Positions 17,525-26,922 are shown, counted from the first letter of the stretch. The stretch is 43,577 nt of DNA from Thermoplasmata archaeon (GCA_020696395.1 JAEHCN010000004.1:1-43577), one strand, 5' to 3'. Made by a program: numbers and translations. The notes: generated by a model from the letters alone, not told the origin.

Positions 17525-18253
17525 CTTTGGGTACTTGCCCGGGTTGTCCAGGACGAAGTAGTATGTCGCCGTGAACGCCGTCCCCACGCAGGCAATGATC
17601 AGTAGGGCCAACGGCCATCTCGGGATCGGGATCTTGAGCCCGAAGGAGGAGTCCGGTATGAGGCCGTCCACGCCCAGCTCGGACATGTAGGTCATGTCCA
17701 CGATGCTCTCCTCCGGGTCGAAGGACACCATCTCATCCCACTCTTCGTCCGAGAAGTAACCCCTCGACTGAAGGACCACCTGCGTGTCGTTCGCTTCGAA
17801 GGAGAACGCCATCCGGAAACGCATGAAGTAAGTGCTCTGCATGAAGTACGAGCCGTGGGGCGTATCCTTCCCTGTCACGATCGTGAGCGACACCCTCTCT
17901 GTCGAATTCAGCGGCAGCACCGCAAACTCAACGGCCGTCTCGGTGCCTCCTCCTTCGAACACGGGTGGTTCGTCGAAGTCTTCGTCGACGTCGCGTACCT
18001 CCTCCTGCGTCGCATACCTGTATATCCCGATGTCAAGCGTGACATTCACCATGGTGCACTCTGGGTCGTCGTAGGGGTTCGTCAGGTTGAACGCGAAAAC
18101 GAGCGATTCACCGGGGGCGACGGTCGGCGTGACAAAATCCGACAGCACGTTATTGGCATATTGCGGACGGCCGGGCTCGGGCACCGAGGCGGATGCCTGG
18201 CCTTGGATGATGAGGAGAGCTACGAACGTGAATGCCAGCCAACCGCGCGTCAT
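17444..18253 (-). CDS. Secreted/membrane-anchored protein of unknown function (signal peptide plus C-terminal TM)
   Basis: N-terminal 'MTRGWLAFTFVALLIIQGQASA', several NxT/NxS sequons, TM 'WPLALLIIACVGTAFTATYYFVL', basic cytoplasmic tail. Confidence 0.7.
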   Translation of the reverse strand: MTRGWLAFTFVALLIIQGQASASVPEPGRPQYANNVLSDFVTPTVAPGESLVFAFNLTNPYDDPECTMVNVTLDIGIYRYATQEEVRDVDEDFDEPPVFEGGGTETAVEFAVLPLNSTERVSLTIVTGKDTPHGSYFMQSTYFMRFRMAFSFEANDTQVVLQSRGYFSDEEWDEMVSFDPEESIVDMTYMSELGVDGLIPDSSFGLKIPIPRWPLALLIIACVGTAFTATYYFVLDNPGKYPKLEKRFYQLRGKLGELRGKLENVFRKR

Positions 18254-18361
18254 ACCGAGCGAGGAAAACCCCTAGGAGTTATATGTTTTTTGGCGACGGT
18301 GGTCCACGAAAGTCTCTCGACGTGGGGCCTCGTAAACCATTAAACTCTTGCCTGCGTTCAG

Positions 18362-19396
18362 ATGTCCGTGGACGGCGTAAGGGTCCCGAGAGGGCGGGCA
18401 GAGGAGACGAGACTGCGCTTGGCGGCTGTGCGTGCGGTGGACAAAACGAGGTCGATCATCGAGGAAGGCAGCCATGTCATCATCCCGATAGTGGACACAC
18501 GGGATATCAGCTCCTTGCTCGGGCCAGGGACCGAAGTCGTCGAGCGCGTCTTTCCTCACAGATGCTCCCGCAACGACCCCATCGACGACATCCGTGATAA
18601 GGTGGAGATACCAGAACCGATGAAACTGCTCCTACCCGTCAAGTGGGAGCAGTTCGGAGATGTCCTCGTGCTGCGACTACCGCACGAGCTGGACGAGCAC
18701 GAGGAGGAGGTGGCAGCGGCCTATGCGTCTGTCCTGCGCGTGAAATCGGTCCTCAGAGATGAGGGAGGCGTCACTGGTGACTTTAGGACGCCTGTCGTGC
18801 GCCTGTTGCTCGGCACAGACGTCGTAACGGTACACAGGGAGAACGAGGTCCTGTACAAATTCGACGTTTCGAAACTGATGTTTTCGTCAGGAAACACCGA
18901 TGAGAGGGCTCGGATGGCAGGCATCGCCTGCGACGACGAGGTGGTCGTGGACATGTTCGCCGGCATCGGATACTTCTCCCTTCCGTTGGCCGTGCACCAG
19001 CAGCCCAGGAAGATAATCGCCTGCGAGCTCAATTCGGTATCCCACAGCTACCTCGTCGAGAACATCGGTATCAACCACGTCGAGGGTATCGTCGAACCGG
19101 TCCTCGGAGACAACCGCTCCCTGGAGGGCGAGTCCATCGCCGACAGGGTGTTGATGGGCTATGTGAAGACGACCCACGAGTACCTGGACACGGCGTTCCG
19201 GTTGGTCAAGAGCGGAGGCGTCATACATTACCACGAGACGTGTCCGTGCGAGCTGCTTCCCGCCCGCCCGCTCGAGAGGTTGCGGGCCGCGAACCCGCTT
19301 GGACGCGTGGATGTCCTCAGGTTCAGAGAGGTGAAATCTTACTCACCGGGCGTGAGCCATGTCGTGGTGGACGCGAGGGTCGTCAAACGCGCGTGA
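18362..19396 (+). CDS. taw2: Class I SAM-dependent methyltransferase of the Trm5/TYW2 (Taw2) family
   Basis: 'KLMFSSGNTDERARMAGIACDDEVVVDMFAGIGYFSLPLAVH', 'RVLMGYVKTTHEYLDTAFRLVKSGGVIHYHET'. Confidence 0.85.
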   Translation: MSVDGVRVPRGRAEETRLRLAAVRAVDKTRSIIEEGSHVIIPIVDTRDISSLLGPGTEVVERVFPHRCSRNDPIDDIRDKVEIPEPMKLLLPVKWEQFGDVLVLRLPHELDEHEEEVAAAYASVLRVKSVLRDEGGVTGDFRTPVVRLLLGTDVVTVHRENEVLYKFDVSKLMFSSGNTDERARMAGIACDDEVVVDMFAGIGYFSLPLAVHQQPRKIIACELNSVSHSYLVENIGINHVEGIVEPVLGDNRSLEGESIADRVLMGYVKTTHEYLDTAFRLVKSGGVIHYHETCPCELLPARPLERLRAANPLGRVDVLRFREVKSYSPGVSHVVVDARVVKRA

Positions 19397-20945
19397 ACTC
19401 CTCGGTCACGCCCGCCTCCCGCACGAACGCCACGAAGGCCTTGTGATGATCGTCGGGTCCTTCGCTCTGGATGAGCTTGGACGCGTACTGCTTCAGATGC
19501 TTGCCGAGTTCCTTCTCCTCTTTTGTGAGTCTCCAGGCCCTCGTGGTGATCCCCAACGAGAGGTCGAACGCGTGGGCGATCGCCCTCATCCGGTGGTCTG
19601 CTGACGATTCAGCCTCGAGGACAACACTAGCCTCAGAAGCCCCGCTCGTCTTGTACGCCCGAGCCGCATCGTCGATGAACTTGCCATAGGTGCCAAGTCC
19701 GTCATATCTCGGTATTCTAGAATCCACGGCTTCGCGCTCCGCCTTCTTCGCCGCCCGTCGTATAGTCTTCATGGGGGATCTCACGGCTTCGTCGCTGCCG
19801 TCGAAATACTTCTCCGTCAGCTTGTCGGAGACGACCGCCTTCAGCGCGTTCCTGCCGTGCTCGAGCCAGTAGGTGGCCATCAGCTTGTTCACTGTGTCGC
19901 CGGAGTCGACCACGACCGGGTGTTTGACATCGGCCAGCAATCCCTTGAGCGCCTTCACTTCGAGCGGGTCGGTGGTGATAGTCTCGACGAAGGTGTCCAC
20001 ATCTTCGCCGAAGCATTGGTCGCCCCTGACGAACACCCTCCGACTCTGCTTAGTCAGCTCGGCCTTGACATCCTCCAGGTGCTTGTCTATCAGCTCTCGG
20101 TCTCCGATCTTACCCGAGGAGTAGTCCTCCAGCAGCCCCTTGTCGACCGGAAGGTCCAACAGGTCCTCGCACCCGCTCGCGGAGGAGGTCGTCTTCAGTG
20201 GACGCTTTATCGATATTTCGATGCTGTCGAGCACTTCGGGGACCGCCATGCCCTCGGCGAGTTTCGACAGGACGTTCTTCGACCGCGTCGCGCACGCGTC
20301 GCAGAGGTGTACGGTCTTGCCCGCTCCGACCCACGCGTATTCTAGATGGTTGGTCGCCCGAGGGTCGTGAGCGCACTGGAAGCCGCTGTCGTCCTCCTTC
20401 GTCGCCCCTACCGAGCCAGCGGCGATCCTGATGTACTCGATCGGAGGGCTGGGGGCCCGTCCGGTGCAGATGAAGTTGTCACCGTACGAGTAGAAATGGA
20501 GCCTTCTCTTCTTCACATGGTCGAGGACGGACAACACCCTCCACCGAGGGGAATCGTAGTTCTGTACAGCGATCAACTTCTCACGCGAGGTCTTCCCTCG
20601 AAGCGCGAACATGACAGTTCCCTTGGGATACTTCGCGGACGCGAGATACGGGGCCTTCTTGTCGTGCGCAAGGCCGACGGTCGCCGCGTAGGCCCTGGCC
20701 AGTTTGTCCCCCTTGCATGCCAGCTTCTCAAGCCTCCTAGGGTCGTCCTTGGACCTCGACACCCTCTCCAGATGCACCCGTGTTCTGATGAAGGGGCAGC
20801 CCCGGCACTTCAGGGAGCAGGTGGGGAGCACCAGCTCGTAGTCCTCCTTCAGCGCTTCCGCCTTTGCGAGCAGGTCCTTCTCCCTCACCTTGGAGGTGAT
20901 ACGGGCGTTGACCCTCAGTCTCATGTTCTTCTTGTTGATGGGCAT
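19383..20945 (-). CDS. Conserved-looking cysteine-motif protein, unknown function
   Basis: Long clean ORF (520 aa) with 'CSLKCRGCPF' and 'CAHDPRATNHLEYAW...HLCDACATRSKN'. Confidence 0.7.
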   Translation of the reverse strand: MPINKKNMRLRVNARITSKVREKDLLAKAEALKEDYELVLPTCSLKCRGCPFIRTRVHLERVSRSKDDPRRLEKLACKGDKLARAYAATVGLAHDKKAPYLASAKYPKGTVMFALRGKTSREKLIAVQNYDSPRWRVLSVLDHVKKRRLHFYSYGDNFICTGRAPSPPIEYIRIAAGSVGATKEDDSGFQCAHDPRATNHLEYAWVGAGKTVHLCDACATRSKNVLSKLAEGMAVPEVLDSIEISIKRPLKTTSSASGCEDLLDLPVDKGLLEDYSSGKIGDRELIDKHLEDVKAELTKQSRRVFVRGDQCFGEDVDTFVETITTDPLEVKALKGLLADVKHPVVVDSGDTVNKLMATYWLEHGRNALKAVVSDKLTEKYFDGSDEAVRSPMKTIRRAAKKAEREAVDSRIPRYDGLGTYGKFIDDAARAYKTSGASEASVVLEAESSADHRMRAIAHAFDLSLGITTRAWRLTKEEKELGKHLKQYASKLIQSEGPDDHHKAFVAFVREAGVTEEFTRV

Positions 20946-21070
20946 TTGCAGTCATCGCAATACAGGCGGTGTTAATAGGTTTTTTCCAGCCTACAGGCAA
21001 CCTTTCACGGAGTTCCATCCGGAAAAGGTTATTAGTCTGGCCTAGCCATAGGGAACATTGAAAGAGACGG

Positions 21071-21808
21071 ATGGGGCAGATGGCTGAGGATGAGGATTTC
21101 GCCAAGGGGTTCCTGAGGGGATTCCAGGAAGGTCTGCAGGACGCTTGGGACGAGATAATCAAGCTTTCCACCAAAGGCTACACCTCCAGAGAGCTCCAGA
21201 TCATGGCCAAGACGAAGAAGTCGATGCTCTCCCGACAGGTGGACGCGAAAGCTGAGGAGCTCGAGCGCAGGGTTGGGAAGAAGCTCTTTGCCCCAGAATC
21301 AGCCGGGAGTAACCTCCGCCCTTCAGCGGTTGAACTGCTTCCCGGATGGAGCTATGTGGTTAGGGAGGAACGACCTGAAAGGAGCTTCGCGATGTTTTCG
21401 AAGCTGCTCTCGGAGGGCGGGACTGGTCTCTGCATATCGCGTACGCACCCGGACCTCCTCAAGCAGAAGTACGAGTTCGAGGCGCAGAGCCTCTGGCTCA
21501 CGAAGACCGAGAAATCGCAGGGCAAGAAGTCCGCGAAGTCCTTCGAATACGTGTCCCCGAACAACCTCGCGCGCCTCGCCTCGGTCGTCAGGGAGTTCCT
21601 TTCGAGGAACGAGAACGGCGCCGTGATAGTTGAAGGTCTTGAGTATCTCCACACTCAAAACGATTTCAAGAGCGTCCTCAAATTCATCCAATTGATCAAC
21701 GAACAGGTGGTGCTCGACAAGGGTTACCTGTTGGTGCCGCTTGACAAGGCGACGATGGACACACGTGAGTTCTCCCTCGTCGAAAGGGAGATGAGCCAAG
21801 TCATTTAG
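21071..21808 (+). CDS. Soluble DUF835 domain protein
   Basis: 'GWSYVVREERPERSFAMFSKLLSEGGTGLCISRTHPD...NGAVIVEGLEYLHTQNDFKSVLKFIQLINEQVVLDKGYLLVPLDKATMDTREFSLVERE' with a helical N-terminus. Confidence 0.82.
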   Translation: MGQMAEDEDFAKGFLRGFQEGLQDAWDEIIKLSTKGYTSRELQIMAKTKKSMLSRQVDAKAEELERRVGKKLFAPESAGSNLRPSAVELLPGWSYVVREERPERSFAMFSKLLSEGGTGLCISRTHPDLLKQKYEFEAQSLWLTKTEKSQGKKSAKSFEYVSPNNLARLASVVREFLSRNENGAVIVEGLEYLHTQNDFKSVLKFIQLINEQVVLDKGYLLVPLDKATMDTREFSLVEREMSQVI

Positions 21809-21896
21809 ATCTCTCAGATTCCGACTCGAGGGAGTGAGTTTGTCGGCCGGCAACCGTGGATTGCGGTCTCTCGCCATTCAAACCTTCTGAGTATAG

Positions 21897-21905
21897 CTTA
21901 TATAG
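21897..21905 (+). promoter_or_regulatory. Putative TATA box (CTTATATAG) upstream of the PKD/permease genes
   Basis: TATA-like element about 110 nt upstream of the 22014 start. Confidence 0.5.
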
Positions 21906-21946
21906 AGCGAATGCTGTGAACCGCCGTCGTGATCATCTCGGTGTCT

Positions 21947-21980
21947 GGTAGCAGCTGATACCTGGATAGCAGCTGATGCC
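21947..21980. repeat. Tandem near-palindromic direct repeat, TAGCAGCTGAT(A/G)CC, 18-bp period
   Basis: TAGCAGCTGAT at 21949-21959 and 21967-21977; the first copy sits in the near-palindrome GGTAGCAGCTGATACC. Confidence 0.65.
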
Positions 21981-22013
21981 TTATCTCTGACGTGCGGGGG
22001 GACAGAGATTTCA

Positions 22014-24008
22014 GTGATTGGAGCAGTGGCTCAAACCAAGGGCAGAAACGGGTTGAGGACAGCGAGTCTTCTTGCTTCAGCCATTCTGCTTACTGGTTTT
22101 GCCGCAGGCGCTTTCTTCGGGTTGAATTCAGTGGGCCCTTCCCCAGACGAAGAACTCCGCTGCGGCACCATGGCTGCGAGCATTCTGAGCTTCACCGCCA
22201 GCCCGAACAGGGTGTACGTGGGGGAGGAGGTCACCTTCACCGCCACTGCAACCAGCACAAGCAGTGCAAGCCTCACTTTCACCATATACTACGACGCGAT
22301 CTTGCCGCCATACCCGGAAAACAACACACAAAGCCCCTACTCCGAACACATGACTGACAGCCCGGGTACGGTGACGACGACTTTCACTTATGAGCAACTT
22401 GGAAATTTGACGCTTGGCACCGATACATTCTACGTTGTGCGGCTCGTTGTCAGTGACGGTTCTGCCACTACCGCAACGGAACTACTGAGCGTCTACGTGA
22501 TAGAGAATAGGGCTCCCACATTTGATGAGTCGCTCATGGCAGAGCTGCCAGATTTGAATCCTGGAGAAGAAGCGAACCTGTCTATCACTGTCTCCGATCC
22601 CGATGGCGACCCCTTAGTTGTGACTTGGGATTTCGGAGATGGATCGGTTGTTGTCGACACGATTGGACCTGCACTGTCTGGAGTCTACGTCAATCAGACC
22701 TACGCATGGTATCCCGTAACCGGTCCCGGCATAGGGGGTGACATGTTCTTTTCGCTTGTTATCACCCTGGAAGATCCTTACGCAAATTCGAGAACGGCAA
22801 CCAGTCTAGTTACCGTTGTGTTGCCTCCAAACGGAACTCCTTCTACCAGACTTGCAGCTTCGGAAACACTGATTGACCCGACGGAAGAGGTGTCTTTCTA
22901 CGCTAACGCAACCGATCCTGAGGGGGAGGCGTTGACGTGGACATTCGTGTTCAACAATGGCGTCGAGGATGTTCATGTGGTGGTCCATAACACGGATGTC
23001 ACTATACCTGGCGCGAAGATATGGAACAACATCACGTACACTTTCGAATCACCCGCAAACTACACTGTGCGGCTCTATGTCTGTGACGGGTTGGTACCAT
23101 ACCAGAACTTGGCTCACAACGTGACCAAGGAGGTCTCGGTCACAGTGGTCGGTAACTCGCTCCCATCGATTGTTGATGAGATTGTCATGTCCGAAGAGAG
23201 CCCGCAAATCAACGTCACTGTTGGTTATGTCCAAGTAACGTTCACGATAAAGACGTATGATGCCGATGGAGAAGTCATCACCGCGACTTGGAATCTCGAC
23301 GACGGAGAGGGTTCCAAGGTGAATGCCTCTGCCGGAGGACTGGCCATATACACCTTCAGGCAGGAGAGATACTTCGACCAGACTGGCGTATACAACGTTT
23401 CAGTCGTCATCTCCGATGACATTCTCGGACATGAAGTTGTGAGATACAGGGAATTCACCGTTACCTCCGACAATCTGCCGCCCAGCGTCGTCAGTTTCAA
23501 CTTCACATATGATGCTGGCAATTACGCAGCTCCAGGAGAGAAGATCGAGTTCTCCATCAAGTTGTTGGATCCGGAGATGGACGTTATCGAGATAACGTGG
23601 GATTTTGGTGATAACAGCTCCATCCTTAGCTTCAACCTGACAGAATATGTGGATGGAAACGTCACTTGCGTCGTTAATCACTCGTACTCGGAAGTAGGGA
23701 TGTATAACGTAACGATAAGGTATTCAGACAATGAGATATTTGGCATTCTCACGCACGAACGGATCAAAACGGCAGAAGTGATCGTCGACACGCCGTTCGA
23801 TAGGGTTGCCGATCCATGGAGCTGGTGGGATTACACCGCTCTGATCTTTGTTCTGATGATTCCAGTCGCGCTGGCACTGAATCTAGTTCGAACAAGACAG
23901 CGACGGAAACGGCTCGAGGCGCAGGGCATTTCTCTTGAAGAGCTGGAGCTCAGAGAGAGCATCCTGTTGGATGAGCCTGACGACTATTCTGAGGAGGAGG
24001 TGGACTGA
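22014..24008 (+). CDS. Membrane-anchored surface protein with about five PKD-like repeats
   Basis: GTG start, signal/TM N-terminus, repeats with 'DPDGDPLVVTWDFGDGS' and 'ITWDFGDNSS', many N-glycosylation sequons, C-terminal TM plus basic/acidic tail. Confidence 0.85.
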   Translation: MIGAVAQTKGRNGLRTASLLASAILLTGFAAGAFFGLNSVGPSPDEELRCGTMAASILSFTASPNRVYVGEEVTFTATATSTSSASLTFTIYYDAILPPYPENNTQSPYSEHMTDSPGTVTTTFTYEQLGNLTLGTDTFYVVRLVVSDGSATTATELLSVYVIENRAPTFDESLMAELPDLNPGEEANLSITVSDPDGDPLVVTWDFGDGSVVVDTIGPALSGVYVNQTYAWYPVTGPGIGGDMFFSLVITLEDPYANSRTATSLVTVVLPPNGTPSTRLAASETLIDPTEEVSFYANATDPEGEALTWTFVFNNGVEDVHVVVHNTDVTIPGAKIWNNITYTFESPANYTVRLYVCDGLVPYQNLAHNVTKEVSVTVVGNSLPSIVDEIVMSEESPQINVTVGYVQVTFTIKTYDADGEVITATWNLDDGEGSKVNASAGGLAIYTFRQERYFDQTGVYNVSVVISDDILGHEVVRYREFTVTSDNLPPSVVSFNFTYDAGNYAAPGEKIEFSIKLLDPEMDVIEITWDFGDNSSILSFNLTEYVDGNVTCVVNHSYSEVGMYNVTIRYSDNEIFGILTHERIKTAEVIVDTPFDRVADPWSWWDYTALIFVLMIPVALALNLVRTRQRRKRLEAQGISLEELELRESILLDEPDDYSEEEVD

Positions 24009-25027
24009 CGACGAGGAAGCGATCCTTCAGAGGAATTATTGCGCGCCGAATCGTCAACGTCGTCATCACGATATTCGGCGTGATGGCCCTCAACTTCTTC
24101 CTTATCCATATGATGCCGGGCGAACCGGTACTTAACATGGTTCCGCGTGATCCGAAATTCGACGAATCGCTCAGGTTTGAGCTGATGGAGAAATTCCATC
24201 TTAATGAGAGTATTCCTGAGAAGTTCGTGATTTACCTCTACAACACGATCACGCTTGATTGGGGCACTTCGTACATGGCAAATGCGCGCCCTGTGGTGGA
24301 TATAATTGCCAATGATATGCGATGGACTTTATTGCTAGTTGGGGCTTCGACAATCTTCACGATTCTCATTGGGATGGCTATAGGCGCGTATGCCGCGTTC
24401 AGGCGAGGAGGGGCGTTCGATCTCGGCTCCAGCGCCTTGTCCCTCTTCTTCTACGGAATGCCAGTCTTCTGGTTCGCAATGATACTGCAGCTATTATTCA
24501 ATTCACACCCCCTCGGGCTCAATTGGTGGCCTCAGTTCCCTCTTGCTGGATACTACGACACAGATGCTTTCGGATCAGAGTTCAGATGGACTCTTCCGAT
24601 AATGCTTAGCGTTGCAGAATACCTGATCGTGCCGTCGTTAACTCTCGCCCTTGCTACAGTCGCCGGCATATCGCTCGTTATGCGGAGTGCCCTTATCGAC
24701 GTGTTCACCGAGGATTATATCCTAACCGCAAAAGCGAAGGGATGCAGTGATTACGTCGTGCTTAGAAAGCATGCCCTTCCTAATGGATTGCCACCGATGA
24801 TCGCCTTGATTGCCATGTATATCGCGTTCATAATCGGAGGTGCCTATCAGGTAGAGGTCATATTCAATTACCAGGGGATTGGCTGGCGGACGATCAAGGC
24901 TATTGAAGAGCTGGATTTCCCCATTCTGCAGTTCATCATCGTGATTGGTGGCGTCGCAGTTGTCATTGCGAACTTCCTCGCTGACCTCCTGCTATTGTAC
25001 ATTGACCCGAGGATCAAGATCTCATAG
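24005..25027 (+). CDS. Peptide/nickel-type ABC transporter permease (DppB-like)
   Basis: 'IARRIVNVVITIFGVMALNFFLIHMMPGEP', EAA loop 'EDYILTAKAKGCSDYVVLRKHALPNGLPPMI'. The ORF track begins at ATG 24080, but the conserved N-terminus reads in frame back to CTG 24005. Confidence 0.88.
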   Translation: MTTRKRSFRGIIARRIVNVVITIFGVMALNFFLIHMMPGEPVLNMVPRDPKFDESLRFELMEKFHLNESIPEKFVIYLYNTITLDWGTSYMANARPVVDIIANDMRWTLLLVGASTIFTILIGMAIGAYAAFRRGGAFDLGSSALSLFFYGMPVFWFAMILQLLFNSHPLGLNWWPQFPLAGYYDTDAFGSEFRWTLPIMLSVAEYLIVPSLTLALATVAGISLVMRSALIDVFTEDYILTAKAKGCSDYVVLRKHALPNGLPPMIALIAMYIAFIIGGAYQVEVIFNYQGIGWRTIKAIEELDFPILQFIIVIGGVAVVIANFLADLLLLYIDPRIKIS

Positions 25028-25037
25028 GGATGGTAAG

Positions 25038-26630
25038 ATGTCTGCTAAGCTTGATTCGATGGGCAAACCTGCCAAGATGCCGTTCCTGAATGAGATTCGG
25101 ATCGAGAAGCTCCGTCTGACTACTGAACGGGCTTTGGATGTCGCCACGCAGATTCTTAGAAACCCGATGGGAGTGGTGGGCGTAGGAATACTTGTAGTCT
25201 TTCTAATACTTGCTGCGTTTGGTCCGGAAATTGCCCCATACGACACAAGCAACCTCGACGAGGGTAAATGGTCGTTGCCATCGGACTTCGCCACTGATGC
25301 CCCATTATCCGCGGAGTTCATATCTCTGATTCTGCTGCCACTTGTGAGCATTGTGGCTTCGGCGGTTGCGCTGATAGCTGCGTTCATAAGGAATCCCGAA
25401 TGGAAGCTGAATAAAACACTTCAGGTCGCGGCGTTAGTTGCATCGTCAGCTCTTATGGGCGTGCTAACGTTCGCATACCTGTCGTTGGTCTACTCCGGTG
25501 AGGAATATGGTTTCTGGGGTAGAATAACAACAGAGTGGAGTAACTGGCTCTATCCTGCATCGGTAGTGGGCGCATGCCTTATTATGCTCTCATATGGCAC
25601 GAGGCGGCGGGTCAGCAGGAAGAGGAGTGTTAGAAGGTGGTTCGGGATCGGGTGCGCTGTCGCTCCCTTGGTTATCATGTCCATATTTATTGTTGTCAAT
25701 CCTCCCCAGGAGCACGCGGGATATGCCCTTCTTACAGGGTATGTGATATGTGGGCTCTTCCTCTTGATCAGTGGCATGAGTTTCCATAGCGCTTATGTCC
25801 GACCAGCTACAGTGGTCACCAGACCTGAGAAGAGAGGCGTCAGATTCCCGACGAGAATCGCTCCCTTGGCCAGAGGCACGGCGATTCTGCTGGCTTCGGT
25901 TTTGATTATCACAGGCGTTTCCGTGTATCTGGTGGAGAACTGGACGACTCACTGGATGGGGACGGATTCTTTCGAGGCAGACATCTTCAGCAAGCTTCTG
26001 TACGGAGCACGAACATCCATAATTGTCGGCGTGTTCTCTGCAATCATCGCGTCTGTCCTCGGAGCGGTGGTCGGTCTGTACTCGGGCTATGCTGGTGGAC
26101 GTATCGATGAGGTTTTGATGCGTGCGAATGACGTCATCCTGTCTATCCCATGGTTAGTCCTGATGATCGTCATCGTTGCAATGATCGGAAAGATCGATCT
26201 CCTTGGGATCATTCTGATCATAGGATTCACGGGATGGTCCCCAACTGCAAGGATGGTTAGAGCGCAGGTGCTTTCCATCAAGGAGCGTCAGTACATTGAG
26301 CGCGCTCGAGCGATTGGAGCCTCGGACTTTGGAATCATTCGCCGGCACGTGCTGCCGAACTCGTTTCCACTCGTATTTGCGAACACGATTCTAACGGTCG
26401 CTTATGCCATTCTCGCAGAGGCTACTCTGGGTTTCTTCGGAATGAGGCCAGTCGGAGTCGTCACTTGGGGAACGATGCTATCATACGCCTCAGATGCAGG
26501 CGCATTCACTATAGGCCTGCACTGGTGGATAATTGCGCCCGGGCTTTGCATAGTATTCGTTGTGCTCGGATTCACTCTCCTAGGATATGCTCTTGACGAT
26601 ATTCTGAACCCGAAGCTGAGAAAGCGCTGA
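25038..26630 (+). CDS. Peptide/nickel-type ABC transporter permease (DppC-like) with a large extra-TM insertion
   Basis: 'NPMGVVGVGILVVFLILAAFGPEIAPYD' at the N-terminus, 'MGTDSFEADIFSKLLYGARTSIIVG' and EAA loop 'RQYIERARAIGASDFGIIRRHVLPNSFPLVF'; about 230 residues separate the first two. Confidence 0.88.
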   Translation: MSAKLDSMGKPAKMPFLNEIRIEKLRLTTERALDVATQILRNPMGVVGVGILVVFLILAAFGPEIAPYDTSNLDEGKWSLPSDFATDAPLSAEFISLILLPLVSIVASAVALIAAFIRNPEWKLNKTLQVAALVASSALMGVLTFAYLSLVYSGEEYGFWGRITTEWSNWLYPASVVGACLIMLSYGTRRRVSRKRSVRRWFGIGCAVAPLVIMSIFIVVNPPQEHAGYALLTGYVICGLFLLISGMSFHSAYVRPATVVTRPEKRGVRFPTRIAPLARGTAILLASVLIITGVSVYLVENWTTHWMGTDSFEADIFSKLLYGARTSIIVGVFSAIIASVLGAVVGLYSGYAGGRIDEVLMRANDVILSIPWLVLMIVIVAMIGKIDLLGIILIIGFTGWSPTARMVRAQVLSIKERQYIERARAIGASDFGIIRRHVLPNSFPLVFANTILTVAYAILAEATLGFFGMRPVGVVTWGTMLSYASDAGAFTIGLHWWIIAPGLCIVFVVLGFTLLGYALDDILNPKLRKR

Positions 26631-26913
26631 AGCAAGATCCCGACGAGTCAATCGGGCAGTTCTGTCAGAATCTCATCGCACGGTCGTTGTTCAGCGTCGG
26701 AAGGCTGGGTGTTGACGGTCGTACCCGTCTCGAAGCGAGAAGTTGTCGTTATGGTTGTGTGAAACCGCATCGGTCGCCGCTCGATCGTGTCGCCAATTCA
26801 GAGCTACGGTCTCGTTTCTACATCCGGAAGCGGTAGAAGCATGCGAAGAAGGTCTCCTCTACAACAGCATTCCCAGCTGCGCTGCATTTGCGCGGCTCAG
26901 ATGGCGTAAAATG

Positions 26914-26922
26914 CTTTATATC
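26914..26922 (+). promoter_or_regulatory. Putative TATA box (CTTTATATC) upstream of the SBP-PKD gene
   Basis: TATA-like element in the about 450-bp gap after the DppC-like gene. Confidence 0.5.
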
